In this document: piece by piece, positions 27,906 to 38,537 of the stretch
Numbering within the stretch: position 1 is the stretch's first letter
How the letters are laid out: every line of letters begins with the position of its first letter
Assembly: GCF_013403985.1 (NCBI RefSeq)
Contig: NZ_JABFDF010000003.1
Location: forward strand, 248,001 to 312,000
Reading direction: 5' to 3'
Length of the DNA: 64,000 bases
DNA from: Winogradskyella ludwigii
GTDB lineage: Bacteria > Bacteroidota > Bacteroidia > Flavobacteriales > Flavobacteriaceae
Made by a program: the position numbers and the translations under genes
Notes under the pieces: model-generated
The model's input: only the letters and a program-made list of their open reading frames with translations
The model's database searches: none
Told to the model about the DNA's origin: nothing

Positions 27906-30900
27906 ATGAATCTACTTAAGCTGTCAACGTCAATACTTTTCTGTATTGTAGTTGCTCAATTCTCCTTTTCTCAGAATGTAAATATTCCAGATGTAAATTT
28001 TAAAACCGCCCTTTTAAATCACGATCCAGTTATTGATACCAATGGAGATCAAGAAATTCAGGTTTCAGAAGCAGAAGCTTATGCCGGAAGTCTTAATCTC
28101 GGTTTTTTAGAAATTTCTGATCTTACAGGTATAGAGAGTTTTGTATCTATTGTAGAGTTGCTATGTAATAACAATGAAATAATAGCAGTTGATTTATCAA
28201 ATAATATTGCTTTACAGAAAATAGATATTGCAGCTAATGAGTTGAGTATTTTAGATGTTTCTCAGAATATTAATTTACAAGAATTGGCTTGTAATGGTAA
28301 TAATATTACAGAACTAAATACAAGTTTAAATCCTAACCTTCAGATTTTAAATGTTGCAGCAAATTCGGTTTACGAGCTCGATTTGTCAGCTAATATTGCC
28401 CTGAAAAATCTTAAATTAAATTTCACCTCTATTGTAGATCTAGATATTACTAATAATGTTAATCTAGAGGTTTTTAGCGCGACTTATTGTTATAGCCTAA
28501 ACACTATAGATTTTTCAAATAATAATTTATTACAACAAATTTCTTTGTGGTATACCAATCAATCTGAAATTAATGTGTCTAACATGCCAGATTTAGGCCT
28601 ACTATATCTTAGAAACTTAAACCTTACAAGTGTAGATGTTTCAAATAATATTAACTTATTTAATCTTTATGTCACTAATAATTTTATTACGGAACTAGAT
28701 GTCAGTAATAATATAAATTTAGCCTATTTATCTCTTGATGATTTATACGTCAATACAGTAGATGTTTCTAATAACCCTAATTTAGTATGGTTAGATTTGA
28801 GTGGTTCTCAAATAGCATCAGTAAATGCTAAGAATGGTAATAATTCAATTTTTACATATTTCAATATCAATAATGCATCGTCTTTGGGTGGCATTTGTGT
28901 AGATGATGTCATTTATGCAAATGATAATTTCATAAAACCATCAACAAGTTATTTTACGGAAACCTGTAGTCCTGACGATTGTGATGCTGCAGTCATAGGT
29001 TATACACAAAGTTTTGAAACAACAACACAGCCTTTTATAGATGATTGCTGGAGGAAATCGCCACTTTATTCATCAAATTACTATTATGTAAAAACGGTTG
29101 GTACAGCAAATACAGGTAATAATTCGGTTGGTATGCGTGTTTCATCTAATAATGAAGCTTTTTTAATCACTCCAGAATTATCAGATTTTAATAGTTCTAA
29201 GCGTGTGTCTTTTTGGTTGAATTCACCAATAGCGAGTGGGCTTAACGTAGGAACAATTTTAGATCCTGATGATATAACAACGTTCGAACCTTACCGAAAT
29301 GTTACTATGAGTGGTGGTATTGGTTCTCAATGGAGGGAAGTTCATGTTGATTTCGAAAATTACACAGGTGCTGCAAATCATGTTGCATTTAGAGTAAGCG
29401 GAGGCTATGCATTATCTTTAATCGATGATTTTACGTACCAAGATTCACCAAGTTGTATAACACCTTTAGATTCTGAAACAATAGCTTATGCTACTGAAGC
29501 ATTAATAGATTGGACAAGTTTAGGTAATGCCGAAAGTTGGGACATTGAATATGGTATTGAAGGGTTCGCTCAAGGTACGGGTATGGTAGTTAATACATCC
29601 TCAAAACCGTTTTTACTACAAGGATTAGATAGTGAGACAACTTATGATTTCTATATAAGATCGCAGTGTAGTAATGATGAAAATAGTGAGTGGTCGTATT
29701 CAAGTCAATTTACAACGGCATGTCCAGCACTTGTTGCAGATTACGCTTATGATTTTGAAGATGGTTATGGTGGTGAATTCTATAATTGCTGGGAAATATT
29801 AGGAAGTGGATATATAACTCAAGATGGAAATACAGCTACATCTGTTGGTGCTCTTAAAATAGAAAATTCGGTTGACGGCGCTATTGTTACTCCTGAGTTA
29901 TCTGAATTAAATAGTTCTAAGCGTATCAAATTTTGGTTAAAGAATGTAGATGGAGCGTCTAATTTGGTTATTGGTACTTTATCGATCCAAAACGATATGT
30001 CTACGTTTACACCTTATCAAACCATTTCATCATTAGATTTGATAGAAGGGGAATGGCAACAAATTATTATAAATTTCGAAAACTATACAGGAAATGATCG
30101 TTTTATAGCGTTTAATCAGGTTCAGGTAGATAGTTATGCTGAATTTTATATAGATGAATTTGTATATCAAAACACTCCAGATTGTTTAGAGCCTGTTGAT
30201 GTAGAAGTTATGGCAATAACAGATACTACAGTAGATTTAGAATGGTCAAATACTGTGGGAGTAACAGATTGGGAGATTCAATATGGTTTAGTAGATTTTG
30301 AATTAGGTTCAGGTACTATGCTTAGTGGAACAGGAGAAAACACAACCGTTAATAATTTATACCCAGATTCTACTTACGATATTTATATCAGATCAGATTG
30401 TGGTGGTGGAAGTTATAGTGATTGGTTTAAGATTTACAATTTACATACTGATTGTGGTCTGTTTTCAGGATATTATAGTCAAGATTTTGATAGCAATGAG
30501 TTTGCAAATTGTTGGTCGCGATTACCGGTTGTAGATCCAGAAATAAATGATACAAATATTGTAGATGGTTCTAATCAATATCCACTTGGAGGAAGTGGGA
30601 ATACTATTAAATTCAATAACTATGAGCAGACAGATAATCTGTATTTAGTGTCACCAGAGTTTAGTGATTTAAGTAATGGTACTAAACGTGTTAAGTTTTG
30701 GTTGCATCCAAGATATAGCAATGCTGATATTGTTGTAGGTACTATGACTGATCCTGCAGATGAAAACACTTTTACGGCAAAAGAAACTATTTTAAGTGCC
30801 GATATGCTTTACAGAGAGTGGAAGCAATTCACAATCAATTTTGATGATTATTCTGGAACAGATAATTATGTAGCATTTAAAATGCAAATCGCAGATGAGC

Positions 30901-33900
30901 CAATAGGAGGGACTTCTATTATTTATTTAGATCGTTTTGAATATTCAGATATTCCAACCTGTCTAACACCAAGTGATTTTGCGAATACATCAATTTCTAA
31001 CGGTGAAATTGAATTATCTTGGAGCGACGAAAGTGCCGCTACGCAATGGGAAATATTATATGGAGAAGAAGGGTTTTGGTTTGATGATGGTACATTGATT
31101 CAGGCAAATTCAAATCCTTTCAGTGTTATAGATTTGCCATTAGGTGTTGTGTATGATTTTTATGTGAGATCTATTTGTGATGCGAATAGCACGAGTGATT
31201 GGTCAGAAAAGGTAACGGTAGATGTAGGTTGTGGTCAATCTTATTTTACAGGGTATACTTACGATTTTAATAGCTCATCGCTAGATGAGTGTTGGACAGC
31301 TTATGAGTTTTCTTCAAACCATTATTCAACATCTTTCGAAATGGTTATTGATAATAATTTTGGTGATGATGGTTACTCAGCTTACTTGGGAGATACCAGT
31401 TCATATTCTAATTATGGAGTTATGATGGTGTCGCCATTATTTACAGATTTATCAAACGATAAAAAGATTGAGTTTTATATTAGTAATTACGACGAAGGTT
31501 TAACTGTTGGAACCATGAGTAATCCTGATGATGCTTCGACCTTTGAAGCGTTGCAAACCATTACAGGAGAAGTTGAACCTGATGTTTGGGAAAAGAGAAC
31601 CGCATACTTAACGGATTATAATGGTACAGATCAATTTATAGCTTTTAGACAAAGCCGAGCTAATTATTATTCAGGTGATCAGGTGCTTATTGATGATTTT
31701 TCTTATCTACAATCTGTTGTGTGTGATGTTCCTACAGCGTTAACTTTAGATAATATTTATGACAATAGCGCAGAAATAAGTTGGACAGCAGGTGAAGCAG
31801 ATATAGAATACGAACTGGAATTTGAACAATTAAATGCCTATAATTCAGAAGAGTCTATAGTGGTAACGTCTAATAGTTATGTATTAGAAAACCTTCTTGA
31901 AGGAACGGAGTATGGTATTAGAGTTAGAGCTAAATGTGACGATGACGAGTTGTATTCAGAGTGGACAGAAGTGATAACGTTTTTTACGGCATGTCTTCCA
32001 ATTGAAGAAGATTACTTTGAGTCTTTTGAATTTGAAGATGAATTAAGTCCATGTTGGAGTGTTATTTCTAGTGATAGTTATGCATTTATTAGTCCAATTG
32101 AAACATACGGAATATTACCTGTAACCGGAAATCAGTTTTTAAGATTCAATAATAATACAGGAGAAACTGATTTATATCTTGTTTCAAGACAAATATTAAA
32201 TATAGATAATACGAAGCGATTACGATTTAATCTTGTTTCGGATGCTAGTTTTGGTTCATCAACTTATAATCAATTAGCTATTGAGGTCGGTACAATGACA
32301 GACCCAACTGATATTTCTACATTTACTTTAGTTGGAGATGTACAACCTGAAGAAATGAGTGAGCTTAAAAATGACGGAAGACCACAAGCGCAATGGAAAG
32401 AACATACTATTTATTTTGATAATTATACAGGAATTGATACATACATTGCTATTAGGTTAGAAAACGAGAGTTCCGCTACAGATTTCTACTTAGATGATTT
32501 TACATTCGAAAGTGCTCCAGAATGTACAGAACCACTTTATCCAGTTGTTTTAGATGAACGTTATGATGCTGTAGATGTGCGTTGGGAGACTTATGAAAAT
32601 TCAAACCCTACAGATTGGGAAATTGAATATGGTTTTTCAGATTTTGAAATTGGAAATGGGACAACTATTACAGCTAATGAGAGTTCATTCTTAACGATTT
32701 CAAATCTTTTAGAAGATACGGAATATGACTTTTATGTTAGAGCAAATTGTGGAAGTGCATTTAGTGGTTGGTCTGTAAAGCAAACTTTTAAAACAAAGTG
32801 TGAAGGTTATGAGGTTGGTTACCAAGAAGGTTTTGAGAATCATCCATTAGGCTATTTAGAGCATTGTTGGACAGGTTTGTTGCCGCAAGTAGGATCACCA
32901 TATTGGGATGAAATAGCTCAGATAAAGGTTTATAATAATAGTGCAATTTCTACACCAGATGCGCATACAGGAGAACAGGCGATATGGTTTTTAAACGAAA
33001 CTAATAATCCATTACATGAAGAAGTTTCAGAGCAGACAATTTTAGTTTCGCCAAGATTAATTGATTTAGATAATTACAAGAGAATATCGTTTTGGATGTA
33101 TCCACTTTCTAGCGCTTATGCAACTCCTTCAGAGGTTATTATTGGCACAATGTCAGACCCTGATGATTATACAACGTTTACACCGTATTATACAATCACA
33201 AACGCTTATGAGAACGAAGATACTTGGACAAAGTTTGAGATCGATTTAGCAAATTTCTACCTAGAGGATGAATATATAGGAATAAGACAGGCAGGAATAA
33301 ATGAGCGTCAAGTTATTCTTTTTGATGATTTTGAGTATACAGAAATCGGATGTGTTACGCCTACTAATTTAGAAGCTACACAAACCGATTCTGGTGAAAT
33401 TACTTTAACATGGCAAGATAATAACACACAACAAGGGCCTCAAAATTGGGAAATTGAATATGGACCTATAGGTTTTAGTATAGGTGATGGTACAATTGTA
33501 CAGGCAGATTCAAACCCATTTGTCATTAGTGGTTTAAGTTCTTTAACTAATTACGATTATCGTGTTAGAGCTTTTTGTAGTACAGAGCAAGGTTATAGCG
33601 ATTGGAGTGTGCCGTATGCATTTACGATTACTTGTGAAAAGCAAGCTCCGTTTTACGAAAACTTCGATCAATATGATGCCTCGTATCAATATGCAATATA
33701 TGAACCCATTCCAAATTTTTGTTGGACCAGGAATGATAAGCAAGTTTCAGGGATTTATAATTCAGAGGGGCTTGTGGTTAGTCCTAGTTCTTCACCAAAT
33801 GTTGGTTTCGTGAATTTTACGGGTACAAGTAACTCACCTTTAGCGGGAGTTTTAGTTTCTCCGTTTTTGTCAGATTTAGATGCGAATAAGATTCTTAAAA

Positions 33901-35696
33901 TTTGGGTTAGAAATGAAACTACAGGATCAGCTTATAATCAATCAGGAATCATAATTGGTACCATGACTAATCCATTAGATAGTGAAACATTTGTTCCTTT
34001 TACCACTATTTGGGCAGATGAAATTCCACTATTTGGAAAAGAGTTTTTAATCGATTTTGCGTCTTATACAGGAGATGCACATCACATTGCGATAAAGCAT
34101 AATGAAGAAAACGATTATTCAATGGTTATGTTTGATGATATTGAGTATAAAGAAAGGCCAGCGTGTTTAGAGCCTATAAATGTCGATTTCTTATGGGTTT
34201 CAGATACAAGTGTTGCGATATCTTGGGAGAATCTAGATTTAGGGGCAACATTCGATGTTGAATACGGAATAGAAGGATTCTCGCCAGGTACAGGGTCAAT
34301 TGCGAGTACAAACACCAATGACATAACAATTACTGGTTTAGATGTTGAAACCACTTATGAGTTTTATGTCAGAACAAATTGTGATTCATCAGGAACAAGT
34401 GATTGGGTTGGACCAATTAATGCCACCACAGCCTGTAATGTAGAAAGTGTACCATGGGTAGAAAATTTTGATACCATGGATGCTTACGGTCAAGGTATCT
34501 TGCCAGAGTGTTTTCAGGGAGATGATGTTTGGGTGTCTAGTAACTCTAATTTAAGTGCTTATCAAGTCGGTGATGGAGATACAGATTATCTATACGCTAT
34601 TTTTGACCAATATGGTATTGAAGCTTACATGATAACTCCAATGTTTAATATGCAAGCTGGTACAACGTATACACTTTCATTTAAAATGAGAAAAGAGCAA
34701 GGAGATTATAGTTCTCAGAGTGTTAAAATTTGGACAGGTCAAGGAAATACAACAGATGCCTTAGATAATTATATTAATTATTTTTCAGAATATAGTTATG
34801 GTTTTTATAACTATTACACCATAGAAACGACGTTTACTCCAATAGTAAATGGTGATTATTCATTTTTATTAGATTTTGGGTATTCTTCTATCGTTCATAC
34901 GATTTCAGTTGATTCCTTTAGTTTAGAAGGAGAATATGAAGAAGTCATTGATATGGTAGGTGGTGCTGATTTAACTTTTGATTTTGAGAGTGATAATCTT
35001 GAAGGATTGATTTTAGAAGAAACAGAGAATACACTATGTAGACCTGCGAATGATAATGGTGAAAATGTGATTATGATGACTGGTGGCTTGGATAATACCG
35101 AATGGTATAACACAGGTAATGCAAATTTAAATTGGTTAGAAAATCAAAACTTTATCTCAAAAGTGAATTTTGAAATTGATGCGACCAATGTGTCAGAGTT
35201 GTTTATGAATTTCGATTTAAGACAAACGTTCTTAAATTCAAATACAGAATCTGTATTTCGAGTTGTTATTAATGGAGATGAACTAGAAAGCTTTAACGCT
35301 AATAATGCAGATGATTATCAGAATGTAGAAGTAGATCTTTCGTCCTATGCAGGCAACACTTTAAGGGTGTCCTTACAGCAACTTGGTAAAAACAATGATG
35401 ATAAAGCTTATTTAGATAATCTTACGTTTGGTGGAGAAAGTACACTTAGCGCAAATGATTATTTATTTTCTGAATTTTCATTCCGTCCAAACCCAGTTAA
35501 TGATCAGTTGTTTTTAAGTAACTCGACTACAATAGATCGTGTTTCAATAATGGATGTTACAGGAAGACAGTTACAAACTATACTTGTTAATAATGAAAAT
35601 GCAACAATAGATATGGCTTATTTACCGTCTGCAATGTATTTTGTTGAGGTTAAAATTGGAGAGGCTATAAAAATCATTAAAGTATTAAAAGAATAG
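27906..35696 (+). CDS. Giant modular T9SS-secreted protein (LRR-like, repeated adhesin/FnIII modules)
   Basis: This 2596-residue secreted protein has a signal peptide ending FSFSQ. Residues about 40-345 form a leucine-rich-repeat-like region with a period near 21 (LDVSNNINLAYLSL type). From about 366 it carries seven copies of a 240-275 residue module. Each copy has a choice-of-anchor J/cleaved-adhesin-like beta domain (opening SFE or DFE, then CW; VGTM.DP.D..TF; FDDYSGTDNYVAFK-type) and a fibronectin III domain (C..P start, W.IEYG, TYDFYVRS.C). Module starts lie near 366, 613, 855, 1116, 1369, 1638 and 1915. An eighth adhesin-like domain starts near 2182 and a diverged one near 2355. A sorting tail follows (FRPNPVNDQLFL, AMYFVEVKIGE). 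A surface adhesin is likely. Confidence 0.88.
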   Translation: MNLLKLSTSILFCIVVAQFSFSQNVNIPDVNFKTALLNHDPVIDTNGDQEIQVSEAEAYAGSLNLGFLEISDLTGIESFVSIVELLCNNNEIIAVDLSNNIALQKIDIAANELSILDVSQNINLQELACNGNNITELNTSLNPNLQILNVAANSVYELDLSANIALKNLKLNFTSIVDLDITNNVNLEVFSATYCYSLNTIDFSNNNLLQQISLWYTNQSEINVSNMPDLGLLYLRNLNLTSVDVSNNINLFNLYVTNNFITELDVSNNINLAYLSLDDLYVNTVDVSNNPNLVWLDLSGSQIASVNAKNGNNSIFTYFNINNASSLGGICVDDVIYANDNFIKPSTSYFTETCSPDDCDAAVIGYTQSFETTTQPFIDDCWRKSPLYSSNYYYVKTVGTANTGNNSVGMRVSSNNEAFLITPELSDFNSSKRVSFWLNSPIASGLNVGTILDPDDITTFEPYRNVTMSGGIGSQWREVHVDFENYTGAANHVAFRVSGGYALSLIDDFTYQDSPSCITPLDSETIAYATEALIDWTSLGNAESWDIEYGIEGFAQGTGMVVNTSSKPFLLQGLDSETTYDFYIRSQCSNDENSEWSYSSQFTTACPALVADYAYDFEDGYGGEFYNCWEILGSGYITQDGNTATSVGALKIENSVDGAIVTPELSELNSSKRIKFWLKNVDGASNLVIGTLSIQNDMSTFTPYQTISSLDLIEGEWQQIIINFENYTGNDRFIAFNQVQVDSYAEFYIDEFVYQNTPDCLEPVDVEVMAITDTTVDLEWSNTVGVTDWEIQYGLVDFELGSGTMLSGTGENTTVNNLYPDSTYDIYIRSDCGGGSYSDWFKIYNLHTDCGLFSGYYSQDFDSNEFANCWSRLPVVDPEINDTNIVDGSNQYPLGGSGNTIKFNNYEQTDNLYLVSPEFSDLSNGTKRVKFWLHPRYSNADIVVGTMTDPADENTFTAKETILSADMLYREWKQFTINFDDYSGTDNYVAFKMQIADEPIGGTSIIYLDRFEYSDIPTCLTPSDFANTSISNGEIELSWSDESAATQWEILYGEEGFWFDDGTLIQANSNPFSVIDLPLGVVYDFYVRSICDANSTSDWSEKVTVDVGCGQSYFTGYTYDFNSSSLDECWTAYEFSSNHYSTSFEMVIDNNFGDDGYSAYLGDTSSYSNYGVMMVSPLFTDLSNDKKIEFYISNYDEGLTVGTMSNPDDASTFEALQTITGEVEPDVWEKRTAYLTDYNGTDQFIAFRQSRANYYSGDQVLIDDFSYLQSVVCDVPTALTLDNIYDNSAEISWTAGEADIEYELEFEQLNAYNSEESIVVTSNSYVLENLLEGTEYGIRVRAKCDDDELYSEWTEVITFFTACLPIEEDYFESFEFEDELSPCWSVISSDSYAFISPIETYGILPVTGNQFLRFNNNTGETDLYLVSRQILNIDNTKRLRFNLVSDASFGSSTYNQLAIEVGTMTDPTDISTFTLVGDVQPEEMSELKNDGRPQAQWKEHTIYFDNYTGIDTYIAIRLENESSATDFYLDDFTFESAPECTEPLYPVVLDERYDAVDVRWETYENSNPTDWEIEYGFSDFEIGNGTTITANESSFLTISNLLEDTEYDFYVRANCGSAFSGWSVKQTFKTKCEGYEVGYQEGFENHPLGYLEHCWTGLLPQVGSPYWDEIAQIKVYNNSAISTPDAHTGEQAIWFLNETNNPLHEEVSEQTILVSPRLIDLDNYKRISFWMYPLSSAYATPSEVIIGTMSDPDDYTTFTPYYTITNAYENEDTWTKFEIDLANFYLEDEYIGIRQAGINERQVILFDDFEYTEIGCVTPTNLEATQTDSGEITLTWQDNNTQQGPQNWEIEYGPIGFSIGDGTIVQADSNPFVISGLSSLTNYDYRVRAFCSTEQGYSDWSVPYAFTITCEKQAPFYENFDQYDASYQYAIYEPIPNFCWTRNDKQVSGIYNSEGLVVSPSSSPNVGFVNFTGTSNSPLAGVLVSPFLSDLDANKILKIWVRNETTGSAYNQSGIIIGTMTNPLDSETFVPFTTIWADEIPLFGKEFLIDFASYTGDAHHIAIKHNEENDYSMVMFDDIEYKERPACLEPINVDFLWVSDTSVAISWENLDLGATFDVEYGIEGFSPGTGSIASTNTNDITITGLDVETTYEFYVRTNCDSSGTSDWVGPINATTACNVESVPWVENFDTMDAYGQGILPECFQGDDVWVSSNSNLSAYQVGDGDTDYLYAIFDQYGIEAYMITPMFNMQAGTTYTLSFKMRKEQGDYSSQSVKIWTGQGNTTDALDNYINYFSEYSYGFYNYYTIETTFTPIVNGDYSFLLDFGYSSIVHTISVDSFSLEGEYEEVIDMVGGADLTFDFESDNLEGLILEETENTLCRPANDNGENVIMMTGGLDNTEWYNTGNANLNWLENQNFISKVNFEIDATNVSELFMNFDLRQTFLNSNTESVFRVVINGDELESFNANNADDYQNVEVDLSSYAGNTLRVSLQQLGKNNDDKAYLDNLTFGGESTLSANDYLFSEFSFRPNPVNDQLFLSNSTTIDRVSIMDVTGRQLQTILVNNENATIDMAYLPSAMYFVEVKIGEAIKIIKVLKE

Positions 35697-35716
35697 ATTT
35701 TGTCATTTTTAGTATG

Positions 35717-35750
35717 AAGGCCTTTCAAGATTAAATTTTGAAAGGCTTTT
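35717..35750 (+). terminator. Rho-independent terminator (CCTTTCAA hairpin)
   Basis: AAGGCCTTTCAA and TTGAAAGGCTT(TT) form the stem, with a T-rich tail. It has the same core as the two preceding T9SS terminators. Confidence 0.8.
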
Positions 35751-35792
35751 TTATTACGCTGATTTTCTTACTTTTAAGAAAACTAATCATTC

Positions 35793-37331
35793 ATGCTCAA
35801 AAAAGTTTTCGCAAGTGCTGTCTTTGGAGTGGAGGCGTCCACCATTACGATTGAGGTTAATATTGACAAAGGTGTTGGTTATCATTTAGTGGGACTTCCA
35901 GATAACGCCATTAAAGAAAGTAATTACAGAATAGCAGCAGCACTTCAAAATAATGGTTACCGAATTCCAGGTAAAAAGATCACTATTAACATGGCACCTG
36001 CCGATTTAAGAAAAGAAGGTTCGGCGTACGATTTAACTTTAGCTGTTGGTGTTTTAGCGGCCTCTAAACAGATTAAAGCAGAAAACTTAGAGGATTACAT
36101 TATAATGGGAGAGCTGTCCTTAGACGGCAGCTTACAACCTTTTAAAGGCGCATTGCCAATTGCTGTTAAAGCAAGAGAAGAAGGCTTTAAAAATATCATT
36201 CTGCCGATTCAAAATTGTAAAGAAGCCGCTATTGTAGATAATATAAAAGTCTTTGGAGTGGAAAACATCATGCAAGTCATTAATCATTTCGATAAAGGTG
36301 AGCCTTTAGAGCAAACGATTATTAATACAAGAGAAGAGTTTTATAAAAATCTAGATTTCCCAGAGTTTGATTTTGCAGACGTTAAAGGACAGGAATCCAT
36401 TAAACGTTGTATGGAGATTGCCGCAGCAGGAGGTCATAATATTATATTAATTGGTCCTCCAGGATCTGGTAAAACGATGTTAGCAAAACGCTTACCGAGT
36501 ATATTACCTCCAATGACTTTGCATGAAGCTTTAGAAACCACTAAAATACATTCGGTTGTTGGTCGCGTTAAAGCACATGCTGGACTCATGGCGCAACGTC
36601 CTTTTAGAAGTCCTCACCACACAATTTCGAACGTAGCACTCGTCGGCGGCGGAAGTTACCCACAGCCAGGGGAAATCTCCTTGTCACACAATGGAGTCTT
36701 ATTTTTAGATGAATTGCCCGAATTTAAACGCGAAGTTTTAGAGGTGATGCGTCAGCCTTTGGAGGATCGGGAAGTTACCATTTCTAGAGCGAAATTCACA
36801 GTGACTTATCCTTCGTCTTTTATGCTAGTGGCAAGTATGAATCCAAGTCCAAGTGGTTATTTTAATGATCCAGACTCTCCAATAACATCATCACCTGCAG
36901 AAATGCAACGTTACATGGGAAAGATTTCAGGACCACTTTTAGACCGAATAGATATTCATATTGAAGTTACTCCTGTGCCATTTGAGAAATTGGCAGACGA
37001 GCGTAATGGAGAATCTTCAGTTGATATTAGAAAACGAGTAACTTCAGCTAGAGAGAACCAAACGGAACGTTTTAAAGAATTGGAAAATATTCATTACAAT
37101 GCGCAAATGAACACGAAGCAAATCCGAAAATATTGCAAATTAGATGAACCTTCAATGTTACTTTTGAAATCTGCTATGGAACGCTTAAATTTATCCGCAA
37201 GAGCTTACGACAGAATTCTGAAAGTTTCTAGAACAATCGCAGATTTAGAAGGTTCTGATGATGTTTTAGGAGCACATATTAGTGAGGCCATTCAGTATCG
37301 TAGTTTAGATCGTGAAGGTTGGTTAGGTTAA
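35793..37331 (+). CDS. comM: YifB/ComM family magnesium-chelatase-like AAA+ ATPase
   Basis: ComM-type ATPases act as helicases that extend heteroduplex joints when single-stranded DNA is taken up in natural transformation. This one has 512 residues, the usual length. It has an N-terminal ChlI-type domain with a Lon-like protease S5 fold (VEVNIDKGVGYHLVGLPDNAIKES type). The AAA+ core has Walker A GPPGSGKT (221-228) and Walker B GVLFLDELPEF. The C-terminal Mg-chelatase domain contains the arginine-rich LSARAYDRILKVSRTIADLEG. The order and motifs fit the whole family. The name is given by homology only. Many non-transformable bacteria also carry it. Confidence 0.92.
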   Translation: MLKKVFASAVFGVEASTITIEVNIDKGVGYHLVGLPDNAIKESNYRIAAALQNNGYRIPGKKITINMAPADLRKEGSAYDLTLAVGVLAASKQIKAENLEDYIIMGELSLDGSLQPFKGALPIAVKAREEGFKNIILPIQNCKEAAIVDNIKVFGVENIMQVINHFDKGEPLEQTIINTREEFYKNLDFPEFDFADVKGQESIKRCMEIAAAGGHNIILIGPPGSGKTMLAKRLPSILPPMTLHEALETTKIHSVVGRVKAHAGLMAQRPFRSPHHTISNVALVGGGSYPQPGEISLSHNGVLFLDELPEFKREVLEVMRQPLEDREVTISRAKFTVTYPSSFMLVASMNPSPSGYFNDPDSPITSSPAEMQRYMGKISGPLLDRIDIHIEVTPVPFEKLADERNGESSVDIRKRVTSARENQTERFKELENIHYNAQMNTKQIRKYCKLDEPSMLLLKSAMERLNLSARAYDRILKVSRTIADLEGSDDVLGAHISEAIQYRSLDREGWLG

Positions 37332-37421
37332 TTATATTTTTAAATCATTAGTAGTTGATTTATAGTTTAATAATTGCCTTTACCTAATTAAACAGTTTAT
37401 AATAATAGTTTAAAAATAGAA

Positions 37422-38537
37422 ATGAAAAAATATTACATTTTAATAGGAGTATTGTTTGTTTTTAGTTGTAAAAAAAATGAAGAAAAACAAATTGAGATTT
37501 CGGCTAATGTTGTAGAAGTTGAGGTTTTAAAAACTCCAGTTCTAAATCTTGAACAAGCTAACCGTTTAGCGCAATTACCATTGCATTGTATGGATACTGA
37601 ATATCCAAATAAGCTGAATCAGACGATTGGTACTGCTTCTGATTTAAAGACTCCAAAAGAATTACATCCTGCATTTTATGGTTGTTTCGATTGGCATTCT
37701 GCTGTTCATGGCCATTGGAGTTTGGTGTCTTTGTTAAAGGATTTTCCTGGTTTGGCTAATAGAGCAGAAATAGGACAGAAATTACTTCAGAATATTTCAA
37801 AGAAAAACATAGAACAAGAATTGCTTTATTTTGAAGGAGAATACAATTCGTCTTTTGAGCGAACTTATGGCTGGGCTTGGTTGTTAAAGTTAGCGGAAGA
37901 ATTGCATACATGGGATAATCCGTTGGCTCGTAGATTGGAGGCTAATCTACAGCCAATGACAGATTTAATAATCAATAAATATTTAGAGTTTCTACCTAAA
38001 TTAAATTATCCAATTAGAGTAGGTGAACACCCTAATACCGCATTCGGTCTAGGTTTTGCTTATGATTATGCGGTTGCAGTAGAACATTCAGAATTAATGA
38101 CTTTAATAGAAAATAGAGCGAAGGATTTTTATGAAAATGATCAAGATTGTCCAATAGAATGGGAGCCAAGTGGTTTCGATTTTTTGTCACCTTGCTTAGA
38201 GGAAGCTGCCTTAATGAAGCGCGTGTTATCAAGGGAGGATTTTAAGATTTGGATAAATGATTTTATGCCAGAATTAATTCAAGCCGATTTTGATATCGCT
38301 GTAGGTGAAGTCTCAGATAGAACTGATGGGAAATTAGTGCATCTCGATGGTGTTAATTTTTCTAGAGCATGGAGTCTTAATTATATTTCTAAAGATTTAC
38401 CAGAGTACAAACATCTTCAAAATTTAGCGAATAAACATATTAATTATTCGTTACCAAGTATTGTTGGAGATAGCTACGAAGGAGGTCATTGGTTGGGTAG
38501 TTTTGCTATTTACGCTCTGAATTCTATAGAAGATTAA
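37422..38537 (+). CDS. DUF2891 family lipoprotein
   Basis: The 371 residues belong to the DUF2891 family, recognisable in PLHCMDTEYPNKLNQT, HPAFYGCFDWHSAVHGHW, FERTYGWAWLLKLAEEL and SFDF-like C-terminal blocks. The N-terminus is a lipoprotein signal (MKKYYILIGVLFVFSC), so the protein is envelope-bound. The many conserved histidine, tryptophan and glutamate residues and the helical repeat pattern suggest an alpha/alpha-toroid fold as in glycoside-active enzymes. The family has no assigned function, so this remains an inference. It starts 90 bases after comM and is followed by a long gene-free stretch. Confidence 0.88.
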   Translation: MKKYYILIGVLFVFSCKKNEEKQIEISANVVEVEVLKTPVLNLEQANRLAQLPLHCMDTEYPNKLNQTIGTASDLKTPKELHPAFYGCFDWHSAVHGHWSLVSLLKDFPGLANRAEIGQKLLQNISKKNIEQELLYFEGEYNSSFERTYGWAWLLKLAEELHTWDNPLARRLEANLQPMTDLIINKYLEFLPKLNYPIRVGEHPNTAFGLGFAYDYAVAVEHSELMTLIENRAKDFYENDQDCPIEWEPSGFDFLSPCLEEAALMKRVLSREDFKIWINDFMPELIQADFDIAVGEVSDRTDGKLVHLDGVNFSRAWSLNYISKDLPEYKHLQNLANKHINYSLPSIVGDSYEGGHWLGSFAIYALNSIED

